Shown here: piece by piece, positions 1 to 11,228 of the stretch
Layout of the letters: each line of letters begins with the position of its first letter
Numbering within the stretch: position 1 is the stretch's first letter
Assembly (NCBI GenBank): GCA_027924585.1
Contig: BSBM01000809.1
Coordinates: 5,340,001 to 5,404,000, forward strand
Reading direction: 5' to 3'
Length of the DNA stretch: 64,000 nucleotides
Origin: Larix kaempferi
Taxonomy: Eukaryota; Streptophyta; Pinopsida; Pinales; Pinaceae
Notes under the pieces: model-generated
The model's database searches: none
Seen by the model: the letters and a program-made list of their open reading frames with translations, nothing else
Told to the model about the DNA's origin: nothing
Made by a program: the position numbers and the translations under genes

Positions 1-120
1 CCTTCTTGGAACAACAAAAGCGTGGGAGAAAATAGAATATCCAAAAGACTAGATCATTTTTTGATTGTTGAAAATCTCATAGATTAGAGACTTTTGTTCA
101 GAAATGGATAGGATCCACAA
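1..120 (+). pseudogene. LINE ORF2 endonuclease C-terminus, unit 1 (partial)
   Basis: This is the tail of an L1-type LINE ORF2 endonuclease (EEP/APE-like nuclease that nicks target DNA). The reading PSWNNKSVGENRIS followed by LD-F and a stop matches the W-N and RLDRFL blocks that end this domain in plant L1 elements. It continues to the codons KWIGST at about 105-120, where the 4.1 kb insertion interrupts the ORF. The remainder of the domain lies upstream of the window. Confidence 0.6.
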
Positions 121-3100
121 GACATTTTATGTTTGAGGAAAAACATTGTCTTAAATTTTATTTGTAAGGTTTTATATTTGACCAAGTGGTTAAGGATGAC
201 TATAATTGCATAATATTATTAATTAATAAAATAAAATAGGAGACACTCACCCAAAGAGACTGTTGAAAGAGTGTTTACTGAACCACTAGGTGGAATGGAA
301 TCTGGGGTAGAAGGCAATGGGCAAGTGGCAACATCATGAACTCAGTAACTAGCTGTTGTTATGGGACAACTCCCTTAAATTGTGGTCAAGTTCTCTGGAA
401 TGTGGAACTGCAGCTTGAGGATCATTTATTGAAAACTCACCACTAAAAGACCTAGGCATCTTTTATAATCCATCGAATTGAGCAGAGGCTCACACTTTTT
501 CTGACGTGAAAATTTTCCTTGTGGTTCTTTTGTATGCACACAAGAGATTCGATGAGGGGAAGATATGTTTTGAGTTGTAGTGTAATTATGTTTCACTTCT
601 GCTGAGTGCAGAGTTTTCCTGCTAAGTGTAGAGGTTTAGAAGTGTATGCAAGTCTCCATTGATTGCTGAAGTACAACCTGAGTGCCTTGCTTCTACATAG
701 ATTCTTCTACCTAGTGGTTCAGTAAACAGGCTCGTGGGTCCAAGGGAGCAAGTGATTTGGCTACTTCTTCTGGAGAAGGTTGGGAGGAACAGGCCTCTTT
801 GGGTGTTTTCCAACCCTATCAACGTTATCAGGTTCTACTTGCTTTTATTTCATTTCATTCCTTACAATTTGTTATCTATTTTTGAAATAGTTGAATGTCT
901 TAGGAGTTTTCTATGAATAGTTCATCTATATCAGACAGCTTAGAAAAGAATAGACTTCTGTTTGTTAAACTATTTCTAAATGTTATGAATGATCAGATTT
1001 ATGAATAGAATGAGAAGAAATGTCTCCCTGTATTTTTCCCTTCACATTTCAGCGATGTACTCTAGTACAGGGAGAAAAGTTAATTAACATAGATTGGATA
1101 TGATCTCTAAGTATTGAAGAAATTATTTATAGATTTTGTTTATGATGTTACTGTATCTATATAAATGGCCCTGTATATCATCTAGGTTTACTTTTCCAAA
1201 TAGAAGATTTTATAGAATAAATAGTACAGATCAGGAAAGCATTTTATATGGCTAAACTTTGGTTGAGTTATATTCATAAAAGTAGCATAAGCATTCATAA
1301 GACTAAAAATAGAATTAATACTTAGTCAAAAGAATTTACTTTTATAACCAGGATTTAAACAGTAACTCTAGGTTTATGAAATTTCAATCCTGTATACTGT
1401 TTACAATTATAGTACCTATGTAATAATTCAAACCATATTCAGTACAAACATAAACTAATTGATGGAAACACACTTTCGAGCCAACAGTGTAAAAATACGT
1501 AGTATAAACTATATTTTTGGTCAAACACAGAATCCGACTAACTATGATTTTTATCTAAGTACATAAACATAGCTGTATATTTTTTTATACAAGAATCGGG
1601 CTTTGTAACCTAGGATTCTTACCCATCAGGATAATTACAGTGGGTCTCGATAAAGTTAATTACTGATGCCATACTATATATAAAACTACGGTAACACTTA
1701 TAAGTTCATTTTTCACCAACAAATATTAGGGTTCGAGTCTCACTACGAGCTCACCCAAACTTCTTAAGTCAAAGCCTTAATCGAAACTTTTCTAAAATAT
1801 TTAAAAGAATCATAAGTGTGCTCTGTACACCGCCCATTGTAAAACAAACGAAATCATACAACTTATAAACCAACTGTAGATTGGACCTACATTTGTTAAA
1901 ATTTCAAATATGAATATCTCATCTACAATAGATCACAGGCAATAGGTTCAATACTCGTAAGGGTTTCACCCTCGACTTTAGCATAAACAATTAATCATCA
2001 AATACATTGCCCGGAACAAGTTTCCCATTAATGATGTTAATATACGAATTCAAGATTTAAGTCCTGAAAGGGCATGCATCAGAGTTCATAAGGAACAAAA
2101 CCTCATTGTAATTACATTACAAAAACAAGGGTTCAAGTCTTCGCATGAAGCACTCGCCCAACTACTTATTTATAGTAATAAAATCCTCACGATAGAGCGA
2201 GGGTTTAAATCTGTATATAATAAACAATTTAAAATACCAAACAAAAACAAACTCAGTACAGTTCTAAGTCTTTAGGCCTGCCACTCAGAACCAAATACTT
2301 TGAACAACTGGAACTACAGATCAAGCTTTGTAAAAACACAGTGATGAAAACTATAATTACCAAAATAATATTAGGGTTTGAGGATGATGGCATTAAAAAC
2401 TATTTTTAAACCAACATTAATCGAGAGACTATATTCTCCACTTAATACAAAGAAAATAATTAAAACGAACCACTGTATTCATAAAAACGAAGTAACTGTA
2501 CATTTCGTAGTCTAGCTGCGTAATGAACCCAAGGGTAACTAAATGTCTATAACCTTGTACATCAACCTAAAAACCAAACCCCATCACAGTAGACATTGAA
2601 AAAAATATCCACAGTAGCAATGGCGCCTTACTAAGTCCCTTAAAAACCATTGCATACAAGTAAGCCAACTGTGGAAGTAATGGGACAACGACAGAGGCAC
2701 CACTCGATGGGCTGAGACTTACCAGGAGGTTCAAAAAATCCTGGAGAAAGACCTCTCTGTCAACCATCATCAACGAGAAGAGAACCCTCTCTTGTCAATA
2801 CCAGAAAATAGGTTAAGTATTTATCATTATAGATTTAAAAAAAATTACAGGTTTAAAATATAAAAACACCACGGTTTCGTATTCTTACCGCTCAGAGATT
2901 CGAACCGAGGCCAAAAATAAACCAAGCAACAACATCTGGAAAACACGTTGGGAAAGCCATTAAAGTTCCACGATCAATATCCACTACAGGTTCAACCACC
3001 TGAGCTTGAGATGCCCAACCTCCATGACGGCCGAGAAGAGCTCAGCTCACCAACGCACAACAACAACCCAAAACAATAGCAAGCAAAAGACCAAATCCTG

Positions 3101-4209
3101 AAGTCACGCAGTAGGGTTTTCTTGCCCGAGGCAACATTTACACCGATCACGTGGTAGCATTAAAGTGCAAGCCGAGTCACCACCAACTTTTAATTTAAAC
3201 CCACTTTTGTATAGTTGTTGCATGGCCAAAACACCATTGCATTATTTCAACCACTAACCCTTTACATACATGGAATTAACCTATAGTCTCGTCGAACTTT
3301 ACAACATCAACATAGTTGGTAGTTGAACCACCTTTGCCTTATGCTATAGTTGGAGTGTGTGAACCATGCGCCTTCATATTGCATAGTTTAAAATTGTAAA
3401 CCTTCTGATCAGTGAGCCACCATTATATGAATAAACATATAGTTGGAGCTCCTACTTTTTTATAAACCATGACATAGGAGGTGAACCCGATGTTGCTTAT
3501 GTCTAGGTTTACAAACATAAAAGATGGTATAAAACGTAATCCACATTAGTGCAGCCCTATTCGAGTTGATATCTTCTTGGTGCACTTTCCTTTGGCTAGT
3601 AAAATGTTTTTTAAAAATAAGAAAACTATCCAAAGTTTGCTATGTCAAACCTGTAACATGAAATAAGATAAAAGGTTTTCATGCTTTAGCAATAAGCTAA
3701 GTAAGTCTCAAGCTTTCACGGGTATGCACTTACAAACGCCTTAAAGACACATACAAAACAAGTATCAATGAACTTACAACAGAGGCATTACCATCATCAT
3801 TATCAAACGGAGGATCATTTTAAAGTTACATTAATACGTAAGGTGATCATAGCTACTTAAATATTAAGGGACGACTTATGGAGGAAGAAGTACAATGTTA
3901 AACCAAAAATATAATAGTAGTTGTATGATATTATACAATAATAATGTAGGCAGATCTTTTACCAAACTGTAGACTTTTACTTGGCTATGTTACGACATAA
4001 TTATTATGGACGCATGACTACTCAATTGTTACGACACTATTATCCTTTTTGCAATTTAGTTAATCGGTAAAATTTATGGAGACATTAAATGTCCTTATTA
4101 TTTGAATCAGTAACATTAAATTCTGAAACTACCTACTTCTGCATAGCATTTATTGCCATTTAGATAGTTAGACAAATTTTAAATTTTTACGAATTTTTGG
4201 GATGTTAGA
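121..4209 (-). mobile_element. 4.1 kb minus-strand insertion splitting LINE ORF2, unit 1
   Basis: LINE ORF2 reads KWIGST up to 120 and resumes with GESDNLPIFL at 4210, two neighbouring blocks in L1 proteins, so everything between is inserted. Read on the minus strand, the right edge begins TGTAACATCCCAAAAATT in unit 2 (one base differs here), a typical start for a plant LTR element. No matching second LTR or clear TSD was found, so the class is tentative. Inside are a 457 bp TG...CA element at 272-728, several kb without recognisable coding capacity, and an exon-like segment on the minus strand near 2700-3000. Confidence 0.5.
272..728. mobile_element. 457 bp TG...CA element with 24 bp terminal inverted repeats, unit 1
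   Basis: The left end TGTTTACTGAACCACTAGGT is found inverted at the right end (709-728), and the match extends to 24 bp with one mismatch. No target duplication is visible (left flank AAGAG, right flank GGCTC). It could be a MITE, or a short LTR with unusually long inverted ends. No coding potential. Confidence 0.55.
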
Positions 4210-4725
4210 GGAGAGTCAGATAACCTCCCTATTTTTTTGAAATTCAAGGGGGTTCTCAAAATACAACGAGCCCTTTCAAATTCTATGTGGCTTGGATTAA
4301 GGATGAAGAATTTTTGAACTTAATTAAAAATTCATGGATGCCCTATAATCCAAATTAAGGGGGACCAACTGCACTTCACTTCACACAAAATCTATAGAGG
4401 ATTAAGAAGGAAGTTCAAAATTGGGAAAACACCAAGAGAACCAATAATGAACAAGAATTAAGGCAGATTGAGTCTGACTTCCAAGCCATCTATGATTCAA
4501 AGGGATGGCGTTTCTTTTATCAAGAGTAAAAAGGGATGGCACTTTCTTTAGAATTTCTATTTCAACCAATCTACGAATAACACATCTATTGTTTGTTGAC
4601 GATGTTCTAATTTTTTGGAATGACACAATTAGGGATGCAAAGAAACATTTGGAGATCTTGAATTTATTTGGGAAAGCAGATGGAATGCAAATAAATGCAA
4701 GAAAATTTTTCTTCATTATTTAATA
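4210..4725 (+). pseudogene. LINE ORF2 reverse transcriptase core, unit 1
   Basis: Continuation of the split L1 ORF2. Blocks in order are GESDNLPIFLKFKG (end of the endonuclease), a linker with AWIKDEEFLNLIKNSWM and EQELRQIESDLQAIYDS, then a jump to RT motifs SRVKR and ITHLLFVDDVLIFWN. FVDD is the catalytic centre of L1-type RTs and is intact here. KADGMQIN follows. A large part of the RT between the linker and the active site is deleted, and several frameshifts exist, so no protein is made. After INARKFFFII the match to LINE is lost. Confidence 0.65.
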
Positions 4726-4759
4726 TATCCATTTTCTAGTCTCCGCCTAGGCAGAAACC

Positions 4760-5265
4760 ATATGTTTTAGTTTTCTCTATTATTTTGTGAAGTACATAAA
4801 AATCAAAGTTTATTTTTTAAAGTTTTGTAATATTGTGAAAATTTTATATTTATTTTCAATTATTTAGATAAATGAAAATGAATTTATTTCTTTTTATTTA
4901 ATCTCTCATTGGAAAAATTGTTTTGATAAGACTAATTTGTATCATTGACAACATTTATTTTTTTCAAACAAAAAAACTTAAAAATATTAAAAAAACATTA
5001 GTATACACCTTACAAACAATGTGATCAAATGTTATTGATAGTTAGTACTCATGTCTTATCACATAATATGCCATTTCTAGTTTAATATTTATAACAAGTA
5101 TTCATGTCTGATCACATAAAATATCATATTTTCTTTTTAAATATTAAGAAATCTCATATAATCAATAAAAAAGTTTTATTTATGATTATGATAATGATTA
5201 TACTTATATAAACTGTAATATGATGAATTATATATATAATATTTCCTTAAAATATATATATACAA
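4760..5265. other. AT-rich tract, no gene, unit 1
   Basis: Low-complexity AT-rich sequence with short near-repeats (CATGTCTTATCACATAATATG near 5050 and CATGTCTGATCACATAAAATATC near 5104). No coding signal is visible. The corresponding stretches are 15920-16435 and 35345-35875. Confidence 0.5.
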
Positions 5266-5478
5266 TGTGAGTGGGCCTAACAATTAAGAGCATGTGTTTA
5301 CTCCTAGGAGGTCACAGGTTTAAATCCGAAGGCGGGTAGGGTATGTACACCTCTGTAGACTTTAACAGTTAAGTCACTTTGCAGAGGAGGGTCCCTTGTC
5401 CCACAAACAAGGGGGTCTCATACACCAAATTCGTGTCTCGCTTGGTGGTGACCTTAAAAATAGATTATTATATATATA
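5266..5478 (+). mobile_element. tRNA-derived SINE, unit 1
   Basis: The element starts GTGAGTGGGCCTAACAATTAAGAGC, which carries a tRNA-like box A, and 30-odd bases later has CAGGTTTAAATCCG, one or two changes from the box B consensus GGTTCGAATCC. A tRNA-unrelated body of about 130 bp follows (CCTTGTCCCACAAACAAGG and GTGACCTTAAAAATAG), ending in a TA-rich tail. This is the layout of an RNA polymerase III SINE. The AT-rich flanks hide any target duplication. Confidence 0.6.
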
Positions 5479-6865
5479 TATATATATAATTTCAAAATTT
5501 TGTGTTTTACATATAAAAAACTAATTATATTATATTTTATATACGCGTAATCTAAAATTTCTATGATTTCGAATGGAAAATTTCAATTTTTCCGGTACAA
5601 TTTTGAAAAATTTCGATCGAGATTTTTAAAAATCTTGGCTACAATTGTCAAACTCTGAAATTTTAGGTGCCCTAGGGGTTTTTGATGGTGTTGAATCCGT
5701 TTCTAGCATCAAAATTGCTATTAAAACACAGTTAAATTCAGATTTTGCAAAATAAAAAAAACATTGGATTTCGATGAAAATCCCTCGTCCGACCAAATCG
5801 TCGAATATTTAGACAACTCCACAAACACACACATTGTGTACCAAAATTATTTCTATAATTACTTTTGTAATATTTGTAATTACATTTAATAAATTTAGAG
5901 TTATATACATATATATATATATATAATCAATCTTCTTTACTCTATAAAAGTTTTTATTTATTTATAATTGTTTAGTTTATCTATTGTTTTATTAATTTTT
6001 GTATTTATAATTTAAGTTTGAAATTTGAATTTGAAATTTTATTATTATATGAAATTGTTAAATCTAAATTTAGATTGAAATAATTTCTAGTCTTTTAACC
6101 ATGGTTCATGTATTAATAATAATTTAGTCTTTTACTGATATATGAAAGAAACTTCACTTGAGAATAACTTTCAAAGTTGTACATTAACACCTAGAAATTT
6201 TAATTACTTCCATTTATTTATTTTACAAAAACAATTCATTATTTTACAAGTTAGATATATACAAATGCTTATTATTTACTTATTTTAAATATTTAATCTA
6301 CAAGTTATATATATACATATGCTTATTATTTACTTATTTTAAATATTTAATCTATTTCTGCTGTAATTTATAGTTTATACTATTATTTTAAAATTAAATA
6401 TATTTAATTTATTTAGGTTGGATTTATTTATTTAAATTATAATTATATGTTCGCATTTTTTTTCTTCTAAATTTATACTTTTACAAATTTTAAGATACTT
6501 ATAGTTTAAATTATTAACATTTAACATTTAATATATTTTGGTAGAGATATAATATAATGATTTTTATGTTATATATAAAAAAATTATTAGATTAAATTTT
6601 TATTTAAAAATAATTTTAAATTTATTTATTTATTTTAATTAAAAGTAAGAGACTCAGCTACATAGCTCTTGTTATTATTCCCTGCCAAGGCAGGGATGTA
6701 CTTTTCGATAAAAGGTCAAACTGTATTGACTTACATTAATTGGTTTTTTGAAACAAAATTGTGTACAATGTTTTATAATGTTTTGTGTAATTTTAATATT
6801 AAAGATAATATTTTGAGAAACCAAAATAAATTTAACAATTTTTGAAATACAATATTTTTATCTTT
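5479..6865. other. AT-rich tract, no gene recognised, unit 1
   Basis: Very AT-rich sequence with (TA)n runs at about 5470-5488 and 5907-5925 and long A/T homopolymers. A more complex stretch at 5560-5850 (TTTTTCCGGTACAATTTTG to CTCGTCCGACC) is conserved in the other units (16760-17030, 36185-36450) but has no usable reading frame. Confidence 0.5.
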
Positions 6866-7194
6866 ATGGAATTCGCGATCTTTCCCAATGTGCATGATAA
6901 TCATAACATTTATTTCAAATTCAGTTAACAATTATATACCCATATATCATTGGAAATTTATAGCTTATGAATTTAAACACACTATGAAACTATATTGACA
7001 ATATAAACTATATTGACAATTTATAATATTACAGTTCTTTTGAAATGTTGTTATAAATTGTGTCATTATTAATTGGAAGTATAAAAATTTAATTGAAAGG
7101 ATAAAAATAAGATTTTGAATTTTTTTTAAAGGTTCAATTTTGACGTTGATAGCATCTTGCATAGCATACTTGAATTTCCACCATAGAATGGATG

Positions 7195-7501
7195 ACAAAA
7201 CTAGTACGACTGCTACCACTAGGAGTTCTATTTCCAAGGATTCGCCAGCCCATGGTTTCGTATATAATAAACCATTATCAAATACTGTCTCAACATCATA
7301 AGGTCCAAGCTACCGGGTGGTAAGTTTACCTCTGAAAATTTTAAATCTGTAATCAAAGAGCAGAGCCTAGTCATCTGGATGAAATTGTTTCTTCTTTATA
7401 AACTGGTCGTACCATCTAGTTCTCTGGTCTTGAATCAACATAGTACGTTGAACAACATCCTTACGAATCTCATCCAACTCATTAAGTTTCATCACGCTCA
7501 T
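7195..7501 (-). pseudogene. Ty3/gypsy integrase C-terminus, unit 2
   Basis: Read on the minus strand from 7501, this gives MSVMKLNELDEIRKDVVQ, then DQRTRWYDQFIKKKQFHP, and then RWLGPYDVETVFDNG with a stop in place of the expected Trp. This is the region after the catalytic core of plant Ty3/gypsy integrases, including the GPF/Y-type block (here LGPY) thought to help target binding. Stops replace two tryptophans. Only the end of the pol gene is present; the upstream integrase core is absent. Confidence 0.6.
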
Positions 7502-7942
7502 AACCTCTCCTTGGATTGATTTTTGGTGTGTTATTGGATGCTATAGAGACATAATTATAGTTTGGAATGGTTGGTTTCGCTCTTATTGTCATGCTTCTAA
7601 TCCACTGCATGATTATGGTTGAAACCTACTCTCAGAGTTGCATAGAATATGGAGGACATCATCAAGACTCATTTGGCCCTAATCTCATGAAGCTCAAGTC
7701 TAGAGAGAACATTCCACTTCTTCCCAAGAAGAAGATTCCTCCATAAATTTGACCAAGTTCTCATCTGCTTGAAGTTTGGAGAGATTTATTATGGTGTATT
7801 CCATGTTGATTTTGAGGGGAGTTTTTCTTCCCAATTGGTTTTCCTTCTTTCCTTACCTACATGGACTAATAAATTTTTGAATGGGGTGACCATAGGCCAT
7901 AGTTTCCCGGGCCTTCATCATATTTTAATCACATACAGTCAT

Positions 7943-8000
7943 GATTAAGGGGGGATGTTGGAACATTTAAAAACCCACTTTAGACTTAGGATATATTTTA
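7943..8000 (+). other. Polypurine tract and start of a putative 3' LTR, unit 2
   Basis: GATTAAGGGGGGA (7943-7955) directly precedes TGTTGGAACATTTAAAAACC, the classical arrangement of PPT then the TG start of a 3' LTR on the plus strand. The LTR end was not located. The neighbouring integrase fragment is on the opposite strand, so it belongs to a different element. The 300 bp upstream (7640-7940) read openly on the plus strand but match nothing I recognise. Confidence 0.45.
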
Positions 8001-9860
8001 TTACTCTTTCATGATTAATTTCCTAGGTTTAGACTATGAAGTTGGCCTAATTTTGTCTTTTATGGGACCACATACCATATTGATTCACTAGGGCGCACTT
8101 GGATAGATACTGGATAAGATCTTGAATGATTCTGCCTGATTTCTTACTATTCCTGGATTAGAAGGGTGCTTTCCTGCTTTAGATATCTTTATCTTGCTTT
8201 TTGTACTTTCTAGTGGATATGGTAAGGCTAGTTTGACTTGGAAACTGTCTTTACTTGGCCAAATCACCCTCCTTTATTTTATTCCCTCCAAAAGTCATCA
8301 TCACATTCCATTTTCATAACTCACTAGATGCCATACCTTATTTATCTAATTTGTGAGCCTCTTGACATATCTGGAATGTGCTTTTGATACCTCGAGGTTT
8401 TTATGCTTTTAGTAAGCCTTCCTTTTTTGAGCTTTTCAAACTTGCCTCCAAGGCATTCTATTTTCTCACCTGAGATGTATTATATATTGTATTCATATTG
8501 TTGAATAATATAGAGATGATATATACATTAATTGAGTCCTCTCTCTTATGTTTCTGTTTTAATATTATTTTTGCATATCTCCAAATAATTCTTGTGAGGA
8601 CTTATTTGCTTCAAGATCATTGGTTATTAGAATTCTTTCATGATCTTGAACCTATTTAGATTTCTCACAGGGATGGTGATGCTGGCCATTTGATGACACA
8701 CACATTGTATTACTTTTTATTGTTATGTATATATAAACTTATTTTATTACATGACCTATGAGGCTCAAGTTTGCTTGAATGTACTTCCTATAATCATATT
8801 CACATTCTATAATTTCATGTTATGAGGGGGTTATTTAGAACTTGGATTGTATCTAAAAGGTCCACCAAGTTGATGCTCTCACCCATGACATCAACTAAAT
8901 CAACGCATTAGGATCCCCGTAATCATCATTACGTATTTACATGATCATCCTTTTAAAGGGAAAACTTATGAGACTCATCTCAATAAAGGTACCTAGCTCA
9001 TTTAGAAATTGCTATGCAAATTTGGCTTGCTACAAATTTTAGAAAGTGGAAAATATTTTTTAATAACATAGAAGGCTTCTTATATCTCTCCATATCCTCA
9101 TTCTTCTATTTGTTGTTTTTTAGAAGGTTTGAATTCTTCAATAATTATGTAATAATAACAGAACGAGGGAGGATGTAATAGTGTCTTCCTATATATATGT
9201 ATTATTTTGATTGTTTGAAGCCTATTGAGTTGTAAGTTTTTTTGAAAAGAATAAATCATGAAGACATGTTGGTGTTGTCCCTTAGTAGCCTTGCAATGAA
9301 AGGAGAGGCAAGATGATGCTAGTTTTACAGTATGTTCTAGCTCCTTAATTAACTTATTCTAAGTATTATATGGGATTATTGTTAATGCTTGGAGGTTCTA
9401 TTATACATTTGTTTGATCTAAAATTTACACTTTAGTTATACAATAGATTTGCAACTGAAAAGAGTTTGAACCTAGTAATTCCTCACAATATAGATTGATT
9501 TAAAAAATACATACCCTTGGTAGTATGGAGAAAACCTTTGAACTTCAATCTTAACTTTTCTTACTTGAATTTAATAATCAATTTAGATCAAACCTTGAAA
9601 TATTTAGTTTAAATAAATATTCTTATTTGAATGACCTATAATTTATATTTGGTTCTTGTTAGGGTTTTTGAGAGAAGACTAATAGTTTGCTTGGTTTTAC
9701 AAGCTCAAGATACCTTGTGATAGTTTGAAAATCATTGAAAACATGCTTATATGTTTGAAATACCTATTGTTGGGATTTAATTCAAAAAATAGGCATGTAG
9801 GCATTCATGCATTCACATAAGTACCTCTTGGTTATATATATAGATATAGATATAGATATT
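8001..9860. other. Putative LTR body and unassigned sequence, unit 2
   Basis: No gene recognised. The stretch probably includes the LTR that starts at 7956. One hairpin is notable: CAAGATCAT at 8611 pairs with ATGATCTTG about 20 bases later. The right end is a TAGATA microsatellite (9838-9860) abutting the LINE 3' end. The matching stretch in unit 3 is 25901-27790. Confidence 0.4.
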
Positions 9861-10303
9861 TCCGCAGAAAAAGCCCCAATTTTATTAACTACAAAGAGTT
9901 CAAAATTGCATTCAGTCTATACATGCCTATGCATATATATTGAGATAATAACCTAACATCAAACAATCCCAAAAAGAGTACCATGTCTGCTCTCATATGG
10001 CCTTACAATAATTGATAAAAAGCAGTTTATACATCAGGAAATAAGAAGTTTGGATAGACCAAAAACTACATAGAAGATGTTATGAAAGAGGACCAACTAT
10101 ATCCGACGCATAGAGTCAATAAGTTACAGCTAGAAGTGGTCCACTCAGGTCTTGGAAAGGTCTATGGTAGTGCTGCAAAAATGTGTGATTAACCTTCTCT
10201 ACAATTCTTGCTTCCCCATGAGCCACTCGCAAGCCTTCTTTCGAAAGTAAATCCGTGTCTCTGTTCGTCTCCTTGTAAATATGAGAACATGAGAAAGATA
10301 CAA
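9861..10303 (-). pseudogene. LINE 3' end: RNase H C-terminus and 3' UTR, unit 2
   Basis: Minus-strand reading from about 10303 gives CSHIYKETNRDTDLLSKEGL, the end of a plant L1-type RNase H (H-YRE-N-AD-LSK-G block; the catalytic AD has become TD). Another 35 codons lead to a stop at 10116. The remaining 255 bp to 9861 would be the 3' UTR, ending at a TAGATA tract. It points away from the plus-strand LINE that starts at 10306, so two LINE pieces lie head to head. Confidence 0.6.
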
Positions 10304-10305
10304 AT

Positions 10306-11228
10306 ATGGAGATCAATCTAGGGTTAGGAAAAAACCTTTCAACACCTATAGAAGGCAAAGGGAATGGAAGAAACCTTTTTGGGCTCCCTATAGGAAATCT
10401 AGGGTTAGGAAAAAACCTTTCAACACCTATAGAAGGCAAAGGGAATGGAAGCCACTCTCATATTTCATTAGTACAAGAACGTGCCCGCAAAGAGCAGGTT
10501 GATGGAAAACAAAAATCCATTGTTGCGGCGCTTAGAGCGATGAAATCCCTAAAGGAGGTTCCAACCATGAAAATTCTTTTTTTCAACTGCTGAGGATTAG
10601 CAAGCCCCTAAAAAAAAATTTCCCTTAAGAGGCTGGTTCTCTTTCATCAACCTGAGATCCTGCTTCCTAAAGAAAGGATGGGTAGTGAAGAGATGGTTTC
10701 AAAAACCTTGGGAAACATTTTTAAGGATTGGGATTTCATTGCACAAGACATAAGAGGCCCATCTGTCGGTCTGGCCATTGGGCGAAACAAGCGATGTATC
10801 ATAGCTCAAATTTTGTGGAGGTTTGATTGTGGCTTAGGGATGGGATTTTTTTTCAGTGCAATGGGCTCTTCTTTCACCATACTAACATCTATGGTCCCTA
10901 TGATGAGCAAGTCACTTTCCGTGACTCAATTTTCTGAAATTACTTCATTAAAGCTGAAAACGTGGTCTTTAGAGGCAATCTCAATTTCACTCTAGGTGTG
11001 CAAGAAAACTTGGGGCCTAGGGTAAGGATTGACCCCCTCGCTGATTATTTCTCCCAAAAATTACGTGATGGTGGTCTGCTAGATATTGAGCCTATCAAAA
11101 TGAAGCCTTCTTGGAACAACAAAAGCGTGGGAGAAAATAGAATATCCAAAAGACTAGATCGTTTTTTGGTTGTTCAAAATCTCATAGATTAGAGACTTTT
11201 GTTCAGAAAATGGATAGGATCCACGAGA
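10306..11228 (+). pseudogene. LINE ORF2 N-terminus and endonuclease, unit 2
   Basis: This is a decayed 5' part of an L1-type ORF2. A short N-terminal leader with an 81 bp in-frame duplication leads to MKILFFNC at 10567, which corresponds to the conserved MKI-WN-RG start of the endonuclease. A stop replaces the residue after this block. Further matches are HQPEILL with GSEEMV, GLAIG-NKRCI, GNLNFT (equivalent of the GDFN block, Asp replaced by Asn), WNNKSVGENRIS and RLDRFL. Several frameshifts and stops make it non-functional. It ends at KWIGST near 11221, where the 4.1 kb insertion begins; the ORF resumes at 15372. Confidence 0.7.
10318..10452 (+). repeat. 81 bp in-frame tandem duplication in LINE leader (unit 2)
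   Basis: The block starting CTAGGGTTAGGAAAAAACC at 10318 repeats at 10399, a period of 81 bp or 27 codons, for about 1.7 copies. Translated, it repeats NLGLGKNLSTPIEGKGNG. It lies just upstream of the endonuclease start and keeps the frame. Confidence 0.85.

Larger units (their letters stand above)
1..6865. repeat. Composite array unit 1 (left part outside window)
   Basis: This segment aligns base for base, with scattered substitutions and small indels, to 11105-18042 and to 29036-38646. Only the later part of the unit lies in the window: LINE endonuclease tail, 4.1 kb insertion, LINE RT core, SINE and AT-rich tract. It stops at 6865, right after the sequence corresponding to 18042, and the next unit begins at 6866. 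It therefore lacks the hAT fragment and chromovirus that follow in units 2 and 3. It also lacks a 54 bp stretch present in the others (12515-12568). Confidence 0.85.

Noticed and set aside
5460-5490. (TA)n tracts as possible regulatory or origin elements
   Set aside because: Simple-sequence tails at the SINE 3' end that vary in length between units; no further signal.
10318-10330. CTAGGGTTAGG, resembling plant telomere repeat
   Set aside because: Only one and a half degenerate TTTAGGG units, inside a coding 81 bp duplication; not a telomeric array.
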